Assembly: GCF_900114745.1 (NCBI RefSeq)
Contig: NZ_FOUB01000039.1
Location: forward strand, 1 to 33,377
Reading direction: 5' to 3'
Origin: Nitrosomonas communis
Lineage (GTDB): Bacteria > Pseudomonadota > Gammaproteobacteria > Burkholderiales > Nitrosomonadaceae
DNA length: 33,377 nt
Under the pieces are notes generated by a model. That model was not told the origin of the DNA, did no database searches, and saw only the letters and a list, made by a program, of their open reading frames with translations. Made by a program: the position numbers and the translations under genes. Positions 1 through 7,803 of the stretch are shown here, in pieces; position 1 is the first letter of the stretch, and every line of letters starts with the position of its first letter.

Positions 1-81
1 CGCTGCCTGAAGCGTTACATTGTTCGTGAATTGTATCCGCTTATTCTCGCAGATTTATCTGATGCTGCTGCAATTACTTGA
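1..81 (+). pseudogene. IS110-family transposase, C-terminal tail (partial at window edge)
   Basis: Frame 1 reads a short tail that includes the residues RCLKRYIVRELYPL and stops at 79-81. A CLKRYxxRExY stretch near the C terminus is typical of IS110/IS1110-type (Transposase_20) transposases, which I recognise from memory of the family. The start lies outside the window. The sequence just after the stop (CATAGGAGCGTC) resembles the right end of IS110-type elements. It abuts an IS3-type transposase fragment in the same frame, which suggests that the IS110 element inserted into an older IS3 copy. I cannot tell from this edge whether the IS110 copy is otherwise intact. Confidence 0.5.
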
Positions 82-93
82 CATAGGAGCGTC

Positions 94-297
94 AATGCGG
101 TTGCGGAAAGTTTCTTTGGCAGCCTCAAGCAGGAACGCTGCCAATGGCGGCATTACCAAACCCGCCATGCAGCACAGCAGGATATTTTGCAGTATATCGC
201 CGTGTTTTATAACAACCAAAGACTGCATTCATACCTGGGTTACAAAAGTCCGAATCAATATGAAGCAGATGCAGCAAAATCGATAAAAGCAGCTTAA
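94..297 (+). pseudogene. IS3-family transposase OrfB, C-terminal fragment
   Basis: Frame 1 gives NAVAESFFGSLKQE, then an FYNNQRLHSYLGYKSPNQYE segment, and ends with a stop at 295-297. This is the C-terminal end of the IS3-family DDE integrase domain, including the last catalytic region (ESFFGSLKxE) and the conserved NxxRxHSxLGYxSP motif. The N-terminal two thirds are missing on the left, where an IS110 tail is found instead. The bases from 298 (TGAGGTGTCCGATTTTACTT) look like the right terminal inverted repeat of an IS3-type element. It is a dead remnant as seen here. Confidence 0.75.
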
Positions 298-325
298 CTG
301 AGGTGTCCGATTTTACTTGACCACG
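298..325 (+). repeat. Probable right inverted repeat of the IS3-type remnant
   Basis: The sequence begins TGAGGTGTCCGATTTTACTT immediately after the transposase stop codon. IS3-family ends commonly start TG and lie within a few bases of the OrfB stop. The left end is not in the window, so pairing cannot be checked. Confidence 0.4.
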
Positions 326-620
326 TCATCCCGGCTTGATAAACGGGTTATGCACTTATAATACGAATTCACCTAATATTAAATACGAATTAAGTTCTAA
401 AATAGAAACCAGTTCATCACTAACATCAGAATAGTTACTGCCCTTTCTATACCGTCCGCGCTTTGATAGACCACCATTGGTAACATCTCGTTGGTTAGTA
501 TGTGCATGCATTAATGCACTCGCATAAACAGAACTACACAAGCTTATTAATAAAGCAAACCCGACCCGCTCCCTCTGCTCTTCCCATAATACACATGGAT
601 CAACTGCTGGATCGTCACTA
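326..620. other. Non-coding or decayed stretch between the IS3 end and the cytochrome gene
   Basis: I see no convincing gene here. A 61-codon minus-strand frame at 356-541 has no recognisable domain and no good ribosome-binding site. Extended upstream, it runs into a short remnant (about 553-613, listed separately) that matches the end of the protein coded at 6213-6656. The stretch is best read as debris from an earlier recombinase-type integration. Confidence 0.4.
553..613 (-). pseudogene. Short remnant of a recombinase-associated small gene (C-terminal end)
   Basis: Read on the minus strand, this stretch encodes DPAVDPCVLWEEQ and a few further residues. The protein coded at 6213-6656 contains DLAVDPPVLWEEQ near its C terminus. 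Eleven of 13 aligned residues agree, which is too many to dismiss although the stretch is short. It suggests that a second copy of the same recombinase-linked module once lay here. No upstream part of the gene is recognisable, because the cytochrome gene and a hairpin follow immediately. Confidence 0.4.
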
Positions 621-650
621 CAAAGCGCTGTTATAATTATCAGCGCTTTG
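621..650. terminator. Perfect 10-bp stem hairpin downstream of the cytochrome gene
   Basis: CAAAGCGCTG (621-630) and CAGCGCTTTG (641-650) are perfect inverted repeats around a 10-base AT-rich loop. The hairpin lies 12 bases beyond the end of the minus-strand cytochrome gene. The T-rich tail is on the plus-strand side (TTTGATTCGTTTTT), so termination of plus-strand transcripts is at least as likely as termination of the cytochrome mRNA. Confidence 0.5.
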
Positions 651-662
651 TTTGATTCGTTT

Positions 663-2324
663 TTACAGTGTTTTTAGAAACTCAAGCAGATCTTTTTTCT
701 CAGCTTCGTTTAACGATGTGCCGTACTCATGCCCTCTGTTAGAATTCCCTGCGAGGGAAGTATCAAACTTGAAGTTGCCGGTGGCATCCTCCATGTTAAA
801 CCCTACATTCTGAACATCGAATTCCCTAGAGCCGACTTGAAATGTCTGAATACGTTCACTACCAGGTTTTAATAGTTCAACAAGATTAGGCACAGAACCA
901 TTGTGCAGATAAGGTGCAGTTGCCCAAACGCCATCAAGTGGACGCGCTCGATAGGCGATAATATTTTCCGGCGTATAAGGTGGCAAGCCCGGAGCCTTGA
1001 TGCGATAGCCAATCAATTCTGCTGACTCCGCTGGGCTGAGAGGAGGTTCAATCACCTGAAAAGCATTGTCCGCGGCGACCCCTACAATGATTCTCAATAA
1101 TACTGCTGCAGGTAGTTCAGATGCTCCTGTGTAAGGCATAGGTAAATAAGAGACCAGATTACCTGTTGAAGCAGTGCGTAGCGCTATATTCAGCGAAGTT
1201 AACGGATCTGTTCCCAGTTCTGCCAATGGTGTCATATGGGTATCCACAAACTGTGCCCCAAAAAAATTCTCTTCCGCAGGCGTCATTGGATAGCGCCCTG
1301 AATTGTCAGGCAATGCATGACAGGATGCACAATTCTGTTCATAAACAATTCGTCCGTTTGCGGCGCGCTCTTGATCTATCCCGCCCAAGATGTCTTTCGG
1401 CCACTTTGGTGCTTTAAGGCGGGCTACCAAGCGTTGAAGCTCAAAAAGGCTACGCCCACGGGCAGAGGTTTTGCCCAGCTCACTAGGGCTTTCCAGTTCA
1501 ACGCTGCCAAAAGTACCCAATACCTGACCGACATTGCGCCCATACGGATTATTTGCCGAGCCGATCCATTGCACCCAATCGTGCTGTGCGCTACCCCATA
1601 AAAAGGGATAGCTTACTGAAGCATTGGGCTCGGCCTGATTTTCAGGCACTCCCAGATCATCGACGAATAGTTCGTTCAAGATATAACCAAAAGCATCAAG
1701 ACGGCCGTAACCATACGTATGGCTTGTGGAGTTACGTGCCACGAAGTCAGAATACTTTTTCTCAAATACTTCCAATTCATTGCGCAAAGCGGCCAATGCC
1801 ACTTGATCATGTGATTTGTTAACACGCAAAGCAAAGCGGTTAAATATTGCTTCATCATTCACTGTCTTCTTTAATGCACGCCCTAGCTGCGTTATAAAAC
1901 TCTGAAAATCCGCCAGCGCTGGCGCACCGTCAATACGCATTCGTACGCCATTGTATTGAATGTCATTGGTATGACATGCGCCACAGGTATAACCCACCCA
2001 ATCTTCCTTGCCTTCATTTCTTTCAATCGCAAACCCTAGAGGTAAGCGCTGAGCCTCTGCCTCCTTGGCGCCGGAATCATCTGTCAAGTATTTAAAACTG
2101 CGAATATGCGCAGTAGTACTGAATAGCGCCTTACTATCTGGCTGCTCCAATGCCAAAAACCAGGAAAGGGGAATTAGATAAGAGCCTTGTGAGGTATTAT
2201 AAAATGCTGTCCTGTCCTGCTCGCTCCAGCCTTGATCCAGGTAAACAATTTCTGACTGACTTAATGCTGGGTTGACCACCACCGACATTGCTGCGATTAG
2301 TAACCATGATTTAATAAACTTCAT
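663..2324 (-). CDS. RoxA-like di-heme c-type cytochrome, exported
   Basis: A 553-residue protein with an N-terminal signal peptide (roughly residues 1-22, ending near ALSQS), so it should act in the periplasm or outside the cell. Two heme c attachment sites are visible: CGACH at residues 114-118 and CASCH at 332-336. The C-terminal part has the motif ATAPYLHNGSVPNL (about 468-481), followed by TFQVGSREFD. This layout is typical of the cytochrome c peroxidase-like family that includes rubber oxygenase RoxA. RoxA itself is longer, and many homologues of this kind have no known substrate. A peroxidase or oxygenase role is therefore only inferred. The gene stands alone, with no electron-transfer partner beside it. 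The start ATG is followed by a basic, hydrophobic signal sequence, which supports it. Confidence 0.8.
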   Translation of the reverse strand: MKFIKSWLLIAAMSVVVNPALSQSEIVYLDQGWSEQDRTAFYNTSQGSYLIPLSWFLALEQPDSKALFSTTAHIRSFKYLTDDSGAKEAEAQRLPLGFAIERNEGKEDWVGYTCGACHTNDIQYNGVRMRIDGAPALADFQSFITQLGRALKKTVNDEAIFNRFALRVNKSHDQVALAALRNELEVFEKKYSDFVARNSTSHTYGYGRLDAFGYILNELFVDDLGVPENQAEPNASVSYPFLWGSAQHDWVQWIGSANNPYGRNVGQVLGTFGSVELESPSELGKTSARGRSLFELQRLVARLKAPKWPKDILGGIDQERAANGRIVYEQNCASCHALPDNSGRYPMTPAEENFFGAQFVDTHMTPLAELGTDPLTSLNIALRTASTGNLVSYLPMPYTGASELPAAVLLRIIVGVAADNAFQVIEPPLSPAESAELIGYRIKAPGLPPYTPENIIAYRARPLDGVWATAPYLHNGSVPNLVELLKPGSERIQTFQVGSREFDVQNVGFNMEDATGNFKFDTSLAGNSNRGHEYGTSLNEAEKKDLLEFLKTL

Positions 2325-2447
2325 ATTTCGTCCTTGAATTGGAAATAATGAAACAACACTTTCTCACCTATGGGTAGTTAACGTCATATTTGAAGGAATA
2401 CATAATGCCCCATTCCGGCTTAGGCAATGAGCATACCCCCTTGGGTA
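2325..2447. other. Upstream region of the cytochrome gene
   Basis: A short non-coding stretch that should contain the promoter of the minus-strand cytochrome gene. I see no clear sigma-70 hexamers or operator. It ends where an IS630-type remnant begins, near 2446-2448. Confidence 0.3.
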
Positions 2448-2640
2448 TCGTTTATCCCACATAAAACGATTAATAGTGCATGAGCGGTTAAGAGCTACTC
2501 GACGGAACATTCTTCCATTTCTCAGCTTGCTTTAACTTGGACCCATTTTAGCTCAATGTCATTAAAGCCTAGAGAATAAGACGGCAGTTATTTGAGGTAT
2601 TCTAAGTTTTGTGGAGTCCAAAATTTCATAAATATGACAT
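2448..2640 (-). pseudogene. IS630-family transposase tail, strongly decayed
   Basis: Between about 2485 and 2612 the sequence aligns by eye with 33104-33225, which codes for the C-terminal end of an IS630-family transposase on the minus strand. Shared runs include CTCAATGTCATTAA and AATAAGACGG. Several stop codons interrupt the old copy. The end at about 2446 (TATCGTTTATCCCACATAAA) matches the end of the younger copy at 33072 (TATAGTTAATCCCATATAAA), so the right terminal repeat is also preserved. The rest of the element is gone. Confidence 0.65.
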
Positions 2641-2708
2641 GTAGCCTCTCTTGAATAGTCCAGCATTACCATTCAGGAAGATACAATAAGCTGAAGTACC
2701 TGATACAA

Positions 2709-4022
2709 TCAAGAAGCATGAGCTATGGGCAAATCACTCCATTTTGTCGTGTAACAGGGCGACATGATCTCTCGCCTCATGCTCCACGATTTCAGACTAC
2801 CCACAGAAAATACCGACACGATATTGCGCCCATACCTCTGATTCAGCTGATCCATCACACCCATCAATCTTGCCGATTTCTCATCAGCACCATATTGTGT
2901 CAGCAATGAGTCCTGATAAAGCGTGAGGGGATCAATAGCCGTCAGGATCACCCCTGCTTTCTTGTAAGCATAGCCTTTCCGGCAAATATGCTTGAGTCCA
3001 AACAGTGCTGCTCTGATCAGTATTCTAGTGTCGCTGCTGGCATTAGGCAGTGGTACCGTAATACAGTTGCTGTATTGTTTATCCTGTTCGCGGAAGGGAT
3101 TGGTCTGGATAAACACCTGGATCGCATTACAAGTCGATTTCTGGCGTCGCAATTTTTCTGCTGCACTGCTCATATGATAGGCAACGGACTCACTGAGCTC
3201 ATGCAGGTTATAAATTAACTGCCCAAACGAGCGAGAGGAAATAATCTGTTTTCTGGGTGTTGACACTTCTTCGAGCGAGAGACACGATAGGCCCTGTAGT
3301 TCGTAGCCGATACGCTCCATCACCACGCCGAACCTCGCACGCAACCAGGTTGCGGGTGTATCGCGCAACGCTTTTACAGTATGAATACCGGCGGCATTCA
3401 AATGCTGACTGATTCTTCGCCCCACACCCCAAACTTCACCGACTTCAATAGTAGATAGCAGTGCATCCAATTGGCTGGATGGCATGGATGCAAGATCGCA
3501 TACGCCATTGAATTCCGATCGCTTCTTAGCAATGTGATTGGCAAGCTTAGCCAATGTCTTGGTCGCGCCAAAACCCACACACACCGGCAGGCTGGTCCAC
3601 TGACGTATCCGTTGGCGTATTGATTGACCCATGTCCGTAGGCGTCGGCCAGAGCTTGCCAAGGCCATGCAGACCGAGGAAACACTCATCTATGGAATAGA
3701 CTTCAACATAGGGGCTGAAATCACGCAATATAGTCATCACCCGATCAGACATATCCCCGTAGAGGGTATAGTTGGATGAGAGCACAATGATGTGATGCTG
3801 TTTTGCCAGATCCTTCAACTGGAACCATGGTGTACCCATTTTGACACCGAGTGCTTTGACTTCATTGGACCGTGCCACCGCACAGCCATCGTTATTGGAG
3901 AGCACTACCACGGGTTGATTGACTAGATGAGGATTGAAAGCCCTCTCGCAACTGACATAAAAATTGTTGACATCTACTAAAGCGAACATCGGCTGGTTGA
4001 TAGTAACGCTGTTTGAGGACAT
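2709..4022 (-). CDS. umuC: UmuC, Y-family translesion DNA polymerase V catalytic subunit
   Basis: A Y-family polymerase of about 437 residues from the preferred ATG at 4022; an upstream in-frame start at 4070 would add 16 poorly conserved residues. Catalytic acidic residues are visible: D17 in [13 protein letters not shown] and D112/E113 in SIDECFLGL. The palm motif [13 protein letters not shown] and a helix-hairpin-helix region ([12 protein letters not shown]) follow. UmuC bypasses lesions as part of Pol V with processed UmuD. No umuD is adjacent, although umuD normally precedes umuC; it may be elsewhere in the genome, or this copy may use another partner. The gene is divergent from an SRAP gene with a shared intergenic region of about 70 bp. 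I looked for a CTG-N10-CAG LexA box there and did not find a good one. Confidence 0.92.
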   Translation of the reverse strand: MSSNSVTINQPMFALVDVNNFYVSCERAFNPHLVNQPVVVLSNNDGCAVARSNEVKALGVKMGTPWFQLKDLAKQHHIIVLSSNYTLYGDMSDRVMTILRDFSPYVEVYSIDECFLGLHGLGKLWPTPTDMGQSIRQRIRQWTSLPVCVGFGATKTLAKLANHIAKKRSEFNGVCDLASMPSSQLDALLSTIEVGEVWGVGRRISQHLNAAGIHTVKALRDTPATWLRARFGVVMERIGYELQGLSCLSLEEVSTPRKQIISSRSFGQLIYNLHELSESVAYHMSSAAEKLRRQKSTCNAIQVFIQTNPFREQDKQYSNCITVPLPNASSDTRILIRAALFGLKHICRKGYAYKKAGVILTAIDPLTLYQDSLLTQYGADEKSARLMGVMDQLNQRYGRNIVSVFSVGSLKSWSMRREIMSPCYTTKWSDLPIAHAS

Positions 4023-4091
4023 GATGAATACTTTAGTACATAATTGAGACCGACAGTATAAAACACTCATTCAGCGGACAACAATGACGAT

Positions 4092-4766
4092 ATGTGCGGA
4101 CGCTTTACCCTGGCTTATCCACGTGCCGACCTGATCAAGCGGTATCGTGCGGTGACGATGTCGGACATCGAGCCGCGCTATAACATCGTGCCTTCCACCG
4201 ATATTGTGGTCATTCGTGACAGCGGCACTGGTCGTGAAATATTAATGATGCATTGGGGGCTGATTCCTCATTGGGCCAAGGATATCAAGATGCTGCCCTT
4301 GCTGCTCAATGCACGTGCCGAATCGCTGGTGATCAAGCCATCGTTCAAACACGCATTTCGTCGGCAACGCTGCCTCATTCCTGCTTCGGGCTTCTACGAG
4401 TGGAAACAAATGGCAGATGGAAGAAGCAAACAGCCCTTCTATATTTCTGCCAAAGATGGCAATCCGCTATCCTTCGCGGGATTATGGGAGAGCGCAACAG
4501 TTGATGAAGTGGTTATCAATAGCTGTACCATCATCACCACCAAGAGTAACGAATTAATACATCCCATCCATGATCGCATGCCCGTGATCCTCCCTCCCGA
4601 AGCTTGGGATACTTGGCTGACCCCTTCACCGCTACCTGATGATATTTTAATGGCTATTCTTATGAAACCGCTTGCTTCTGAACACATGCATTTATGGCCA
4701 GTATCGCCTGCAGTAGGGCGGATAAACAATCAGGGAGATCAGTTAATCCTGCCAGTAAATGAATGA
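4092..4766 (+). CDS. SRAP domain protein (YedK/HMCES-type abasic-site DNA-protein crosslinker)
   Basis: A 224-residue protein starting MCGRF, in which Cys2 becomes the N-terminal nucleophile after methionine removal. The other family residues are visible: N73 in LLNARAES, E103 in GFYEW and H160 in HPIHDRMPVIL. The length matches the family. SRAP proteins form a thiazolidine crosslink with abasic sites in single-stranded DNA and shield them during replication. The gene is divergently transcribed from umuC, which fits a shared DNA-damage theme. The protein's last eight bases overlap the possible first start of the truncated recD2 frame downstream. Confidence 0.92.
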   Translation: MCGRFTLAYPRADLIKRYRAVTMSDIEPRYNIVPSTDIVVIRDSGTGREILMMHWGLIPHWAKDIKMLPLLLNARAESLVIKPSFKHAFRRQRCLIPASGFYEWKQMADGRSKQPFYISAKDGNPLSFAGLWESATVDEVVINSCTIITTKSNELIHPIHDRMPVILPPEAWDTWLTPSPLPDDILMAILMKPLASEHMHLWPVSPAVGRINNQGDQLILPVNE

Positions 4767-5076
4767 TGTTCTAAATCGGCACATATCGATGAAAACTTCA
4801 TCCAATTTACCCCATAACACAGATCATCCTCAGGAAAAACTGCAGGGATCAGTAGAAAGGGTCACCTTTCACAGTGAATCATCCGGTTTCTGTGTGTTGC
4901 GAGTCAAAGTCAAAGGGCAGCGAGAACTCATCACCGTAATTGGTTCAGCGGCTTCGGCCACGGCAGGAGAATATATCGATTGCCTGGGTTTCTGGGTCAA
5001 TGACCGCCAACACGGCCAGCAATTTAAAACGGTCTCAATTAAAATTGTACCTCCCACTACAGCGAAAGCGGTATAA
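4759..5076 (+). pseudogene. recD2: RecD2-type helicase, N-terminal fragment only
   Basis: This 105-residue frame (or 95 residues from the ATG at 4789) carries the first OB-like domain of RecD2/TraA-type helicases: a GSVERVTFHSESSGFCVLRV stretch, then VIGSAASATAGEY and GQQFKTVSIKIVPPTT. Intact RecD2 proteins run to about 700 residues with a helix-hairpin-helix region and SF1 helicase motifs, all absent here. The match ends abruptly after PPTT and is followed by AKAV and a stop. An IS630 transposase fragment begins within about 10 bp, so an insertion-linked deletion probably removed the rest. It could still be translated, but it cannot be a helicase. Confidence 0.8.
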
Positions 5077-5084
5077 CCCAACTT

Positions 5085-5162
5085 TTATACCGCATGGGCT
5101 ATGTCTATAAAAAGCCAAAGCTGGTACCGGGCAAGGCTGATGGCCGGGAAAATAACTCCTAA
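5085..5162 (+). pseudogene. IS630-family transposase fragment
   Basis: Reading from 5085 gives LYRMGYVYKKPKLVPGKADG and a few more residues to a stop at 5160-5162. A leucine-rich helix followed by RMGYxYKKPKLVPGKAD is typical of the winged helix-turn-helix region of IS630-family transposases. Only about 25 codons survive. It adjoins the break point of the recD2 fragment. Confidence 0.6.
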
Positions 5163-5216
5163 GGCTCTTATCCAAAAATTGGGATTCACTTCTCACATCA
5201 GTATTTATTTCGTCAC

Positions 5217-6068
5217 ATGTACGATAAGTTGACACTCTTCACCCTCGCCAGCGGCCGATCCGGCACAAGCTATCTCGCCGATTTCTTCATCAAGAACATC
5301 ACGCAGTGTTACAGCACACACGAGCCTTATTTCACGTTTGGCAACCCCACATTGTTCGGCAAGCCAATTGCATGGAACACGCAACATAACGACTGCGCAT
5401 TATTGCCCGTGCTGGAGCGCAAATGCCGTTTTATCGCCAGCCGCAAGACGCCGTTCTATTTTGAATCCAATCATGCTTTCCTCAAGGCATTTAACCGCCA
5501 TGCCGGAACGCTGCTGAACAATCCGGGCTTTATCCATCTGGTGCGCCATCCGCTGCGGGTGGCGAAAAGCGAATATGTGCGCGAGCGGATGATACGCAAG
5601 CTGCATGCTCCTTTTGTCGATTATACAAATGATACTGGTGAGCGCTTGTTTCGCTGGGCATTGACCGGGAAGGAGGAAGTGTTCCGGCACTATCCGTTAT
5701 CTCTCAGCCGATTTCAGTTTTATGTATTACAGTGGATGGAGATCGAGCATCGGGCGATGCAGCTGATTCGAGACCATCACTGGCAAGACCGGGTGTTTTT
5801 TATTGATGTTGATGTGACGCTGAAACAGGAAGCGGTGTTAAAAAATATGGTTGACTTTTTCGGCTTGCCGCACAAGCCGATATTCAACTTGGATTTGTAC
5901 CGCAACCCAACCCCGTTTATCGGTCCGATCATTCTCACGGAGCAGGATAAACAGGAATTCCAGACCATTGCGCGCGATTTGCCCGAACGTTACAAAATTC
6001 TGCTACAGAGTAAACCTTATCGTAATTGCAGCTGGTTCGCCGAAGTAAATCGGCTCATCATCAGTTAA
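5217..6068 (+). CDS. Sulfotransferase-like P-loop protein
   Basis: A 283-residue protein. Near the N terminus is SGRSGTSYL (residues 12-20), which resembles the 5'-phosphosulfate loop of PAPS-dependent sulfotransferases. In the middle, FIHLVRHPLRVAKSEY (about 105-120) resembles the 3'-phosphate binding motif. No transmembrane segment or signal is seen, so it is probably cytosolic. The acceptor substrate cannot be told from sequence, and enzymes of this group modify carbohydrates, lipids or small metabolites. There is no clear Shine-Dalgarno sequence before the ATG at 5217. The gene sits between IS-linked debris and a recombinase remnant, and its GC looks higher than that of its neighbours, which hints at horizontal transfer. 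Confidence 0.75.
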   Translation: MYDKLTLFTLASGRSGTSYLADFFIKNITQCYSTHEPYFTFGNPTLFGKPIAWNTQHNDCALLPVLERKCRFIASRKTPFYFESNHAFLKAFNRHAGTLLNNPGFIHLVRHPLRVAKSEYVRERMIRKLHAPFVDYTNDTGERLFRWALTGKEEVFRHYPLSLSRFQFYVLQWMEIEHRAMQLIRDHHWQDRVFFIDVDVTLKQEAVLKNMVDFFGLPHKPIFNLDLYRNPTPFIGPIILTEQDKQEFQTIARDLPERYKILLQSKPYRNCSWFAEVNRLIIS

Positions 6069-6070
6069 TA

Positions 6071-6104
6071 CAGTCCGATAGCACCTCTTCTTGCTACCGG
6101 ACTG
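6071..6104 (+). terminator. Hairpin just after the sulfotransferase-like gene
   Basis: CAGTCCG-A-TAGCA and TGCTA-C-CGGACTG form a 12-bp stem with one A/C mismatch and an 8-base loop, two bases beyond the stop codon. No T tract follows, so it may be a Rho-assisted terminator or a 3'-end stabilising hairpin. Confidence 0.5.
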
Positions 6105-6212
6105 CAAAAGCCATTGCCTTCTAGGCTATTCCTTTAAAAGCCAGATATTCTGATTAAATACCAATATCGAGCACCTCCTTTACTGATCATTTATTCAAAA
6201 TGCTTTCTCAGT

Positions 6213-6656
6213 TCATGTAGATAGAGCACTCTTGATACGCATCCACTGCTCCTCCCACAGTACCGGCGGATCAACCGCCAGATCGAACAAGATAATGTTA
6301 TTTAGCAAAGTATCATCCAGGATCGCAGCGACGATGTCCGGCGCAAGCGTAGTTAAGTTAACCATCCGGCTCACATAACTGTTATCGACCCCTTCCCGAG
6401 TAGCAATCTCTTTCAGCGATTTGATTTCTCCCGATTCCAGCAAAGCAAGCCAGTGGTGGCCTCTGGCAAGAGCCAACTGCAATGGTGTCGCCGTTGTGTC
6501 CCTGAAACATACTTTAGCAGTTTCACCATTTGGCAACGTGACCAACTTACGCCCACTACGGCGCTTGATCTGAATTGGTACAGACAGGGTCAGTTTGCCA
6601 TCGCTGGATGCAATAATATCTGATGCACCGGTCTTGTGGATTCTGATATCACTCAT
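6213..6656 (-). CDS. Small DNA-binding-like protein linked to a serine recombinase
   Basis: A 147-residue protein that appears complete. Residues 80-100 (KSLKEIATREGVDNSYVSRM) look like a ParB/sigma-type helix-turn-helix. The region before it (GHHWLALLESGEI) and the end (VDPPVLWEEQW) are the other notable parts. Its ATG overlaps the stop of the recombinase frame upstream by ATGA (6653-6656), so the two were translationally coupled. Small proteins of this type often follow large serine recombinases of the zinc-ribbon family. A role in regulating or directing recombination is only inferred. It is intact although its recombinase is broken. Confidence 0.65.
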   Translation of the reverse strand: MSDIRIHKTGASDIIASSDGKLTLSVPIQIKRRSGRKLVTLPNGETAKVCFRDTTATPLQLALARGHHWLALLESGEIKSLKEIATREGVDNSYVSRMVNLTTLAPDIVAAILDDTLLNNIILFDLAVDPPVLWEEQWMRIKSALST

Positions 6657-7803
6657 GCCAATGCCTCTTCTTTTTGCTCAATTGGCTTCAGACTCATTTC
6701 CAGCACTAGTTGCTCAATGCCGTTGGCACGCAACCGCACCTCGAGATCGTTGGGCGATACGATCACCTTTTCAACCAGAAGCTTTACGATACGTGCCTGC
6801 TCCGCCGGGAACAGTTGATCCCAAATCGCGTCAAGCCGCGTCATCGCTACGGTCACTTTGGCCTCATCCAAGGTTGGATCAAGTTGGGCTGCCTGAGGTA
6901 GCACCTCCCCTACCAATTCTGGTGAACGCAAAATCGCTCGCAATTGATCAAGTACTGCTGATTCCAGTTCTACGGCAGGCAGACGCGGCAATCCTGATAC
7001 GCCGGCGTGCTCCTTGGTGTACCGTTGTGGGATATAGTAGCGGTAGCGTCGTCCATTCTTCTTGGTCGTGTGCCATGGTGATAAGGCTCGGCCGTCATTG
7101 CCAAACACAATACCTTTAAGCAGATACGGCACCTTCGACCGAGTAGCATTATCGCGCACACGCCCATTGGTGGCGAGGATGGCATGCAACCTATAGCGTA
7201 ACCAGTTAAGAATGATTCAGAATATATAGGTTTTGAAAAGAGCATCTCAACGGTTTGGTTTTGTTGTTTACGCAGTGCTTTGGTGTATGCCCTTTTATGC
7301 TAGATGAGACAATGAGAATACTCTTTGAATCATTTCTAGCTGGTTTTGCTATATCCCACAGATCACGATCAATGATGGGCGGATGCTCGGCCTGGTACCA
7401 CTGCTCTTTATGTCGTAATTCACCCAAGTAAGTTCGGTTATTAAGTACTTTGTAGATTAAACTCTTATCGATAGGCTTACCTTCACGGGCTTTGCCATCC
7501 TGCGTGATCCAGGAGTTCGAGGTCACCCCATCCAGTTTCATTTCTTAACCAGCATGGTACTGGAACTCAGCTCGACGAACTGTTGGAAAATATGGCGAAT
7601 AATCTTGGCTTCGCGCTCATTGGGGATCAGTCGACGATTTTAGACATCTTACCCAAGTGGTGATATGCCGCCCATCTACATCCCCTTGCGTTTACTCGCG
7701 GCGATTTGTCAAGGATGAGCCTCCGGTAACTTCACACTCGAACTGGGCAAGAGACAGAAAAATATTCAGCATCAACTGGCCCATCGACGTCTTGGTGTTG
7801 AAC
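6653..7803 (-). pseudogene. Large serine recombinase, decayed and interrupted
   Basis: Fragments of one protein can be followed down the minus strand. From about 7803 come TKTSMGQLMLNIFLSLAQFE, then SKRKGM, a stop, MGG, then LIPNEREAKIIRHIFQQFVE across frame changes. From 7541 come KLDGVTSNSWITQDGK and NNRTYLGELRHKEQWY up to RDLWD. After a 158-bp insertion, the reading resumes as RLHAILATNGRVRDN and ends at 6653. These are the end of the catalytic domain, the Recombinase domain and the C-terminal zinc-ribbon and coiled-coil part of large serine recombinases. The N-terminal catalytic serine region is absent. The usual ribbon cysteines are not evident (LLKGIVFGNDGRALSPWHT). It cannot encode an active recombinase. 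Confidence 0.8.
7192..7353. mobile_element. 158-bp MITE-like element with TA duplication inside the recombinase
   Basis: The element proper is 7194-7351, flanked on both sides by TA (7192-7193 and 7352-7353). Its ends are imperfect inverted repeats of about 26 bp: TAGCGTAACCAG at the left and CTGGTTTTGCTA at the right, with an identical ATGATTCA further in on each arm. Removing the element and one TA joins the recombinase codons for WD directly to RLHAIL in frame, which is what an uninterrupted relative should read. TA targets are typical of IS630/Tc1 transposition. The end shares a TGATTCA block at the same distance from the tip as the IS630-family copy beginning at 33074, so that family may have mobilised it. 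Confidence 0.8.

Noticed and set aside
356..541. A 61-codon minus-strand frame with a signal-like start
   Set aside because: The signal-like part arises from a frame that runs on from a decayed recombinase-partner fragment. There is no ribosome-binding site and no known domain.
3208..3688. Overlapping minus-strand frames inside umuC
   Set aside because: They are alternative frames of the intact umuC gene, which has clear polymerase motifs.
4023..4091. A LexA box between umuC and the SRAP gene
   Set aside because: I looked for CTG-N10-CAG and near matches, and found only half-sites such as TACTGT. A local consensus could differ.
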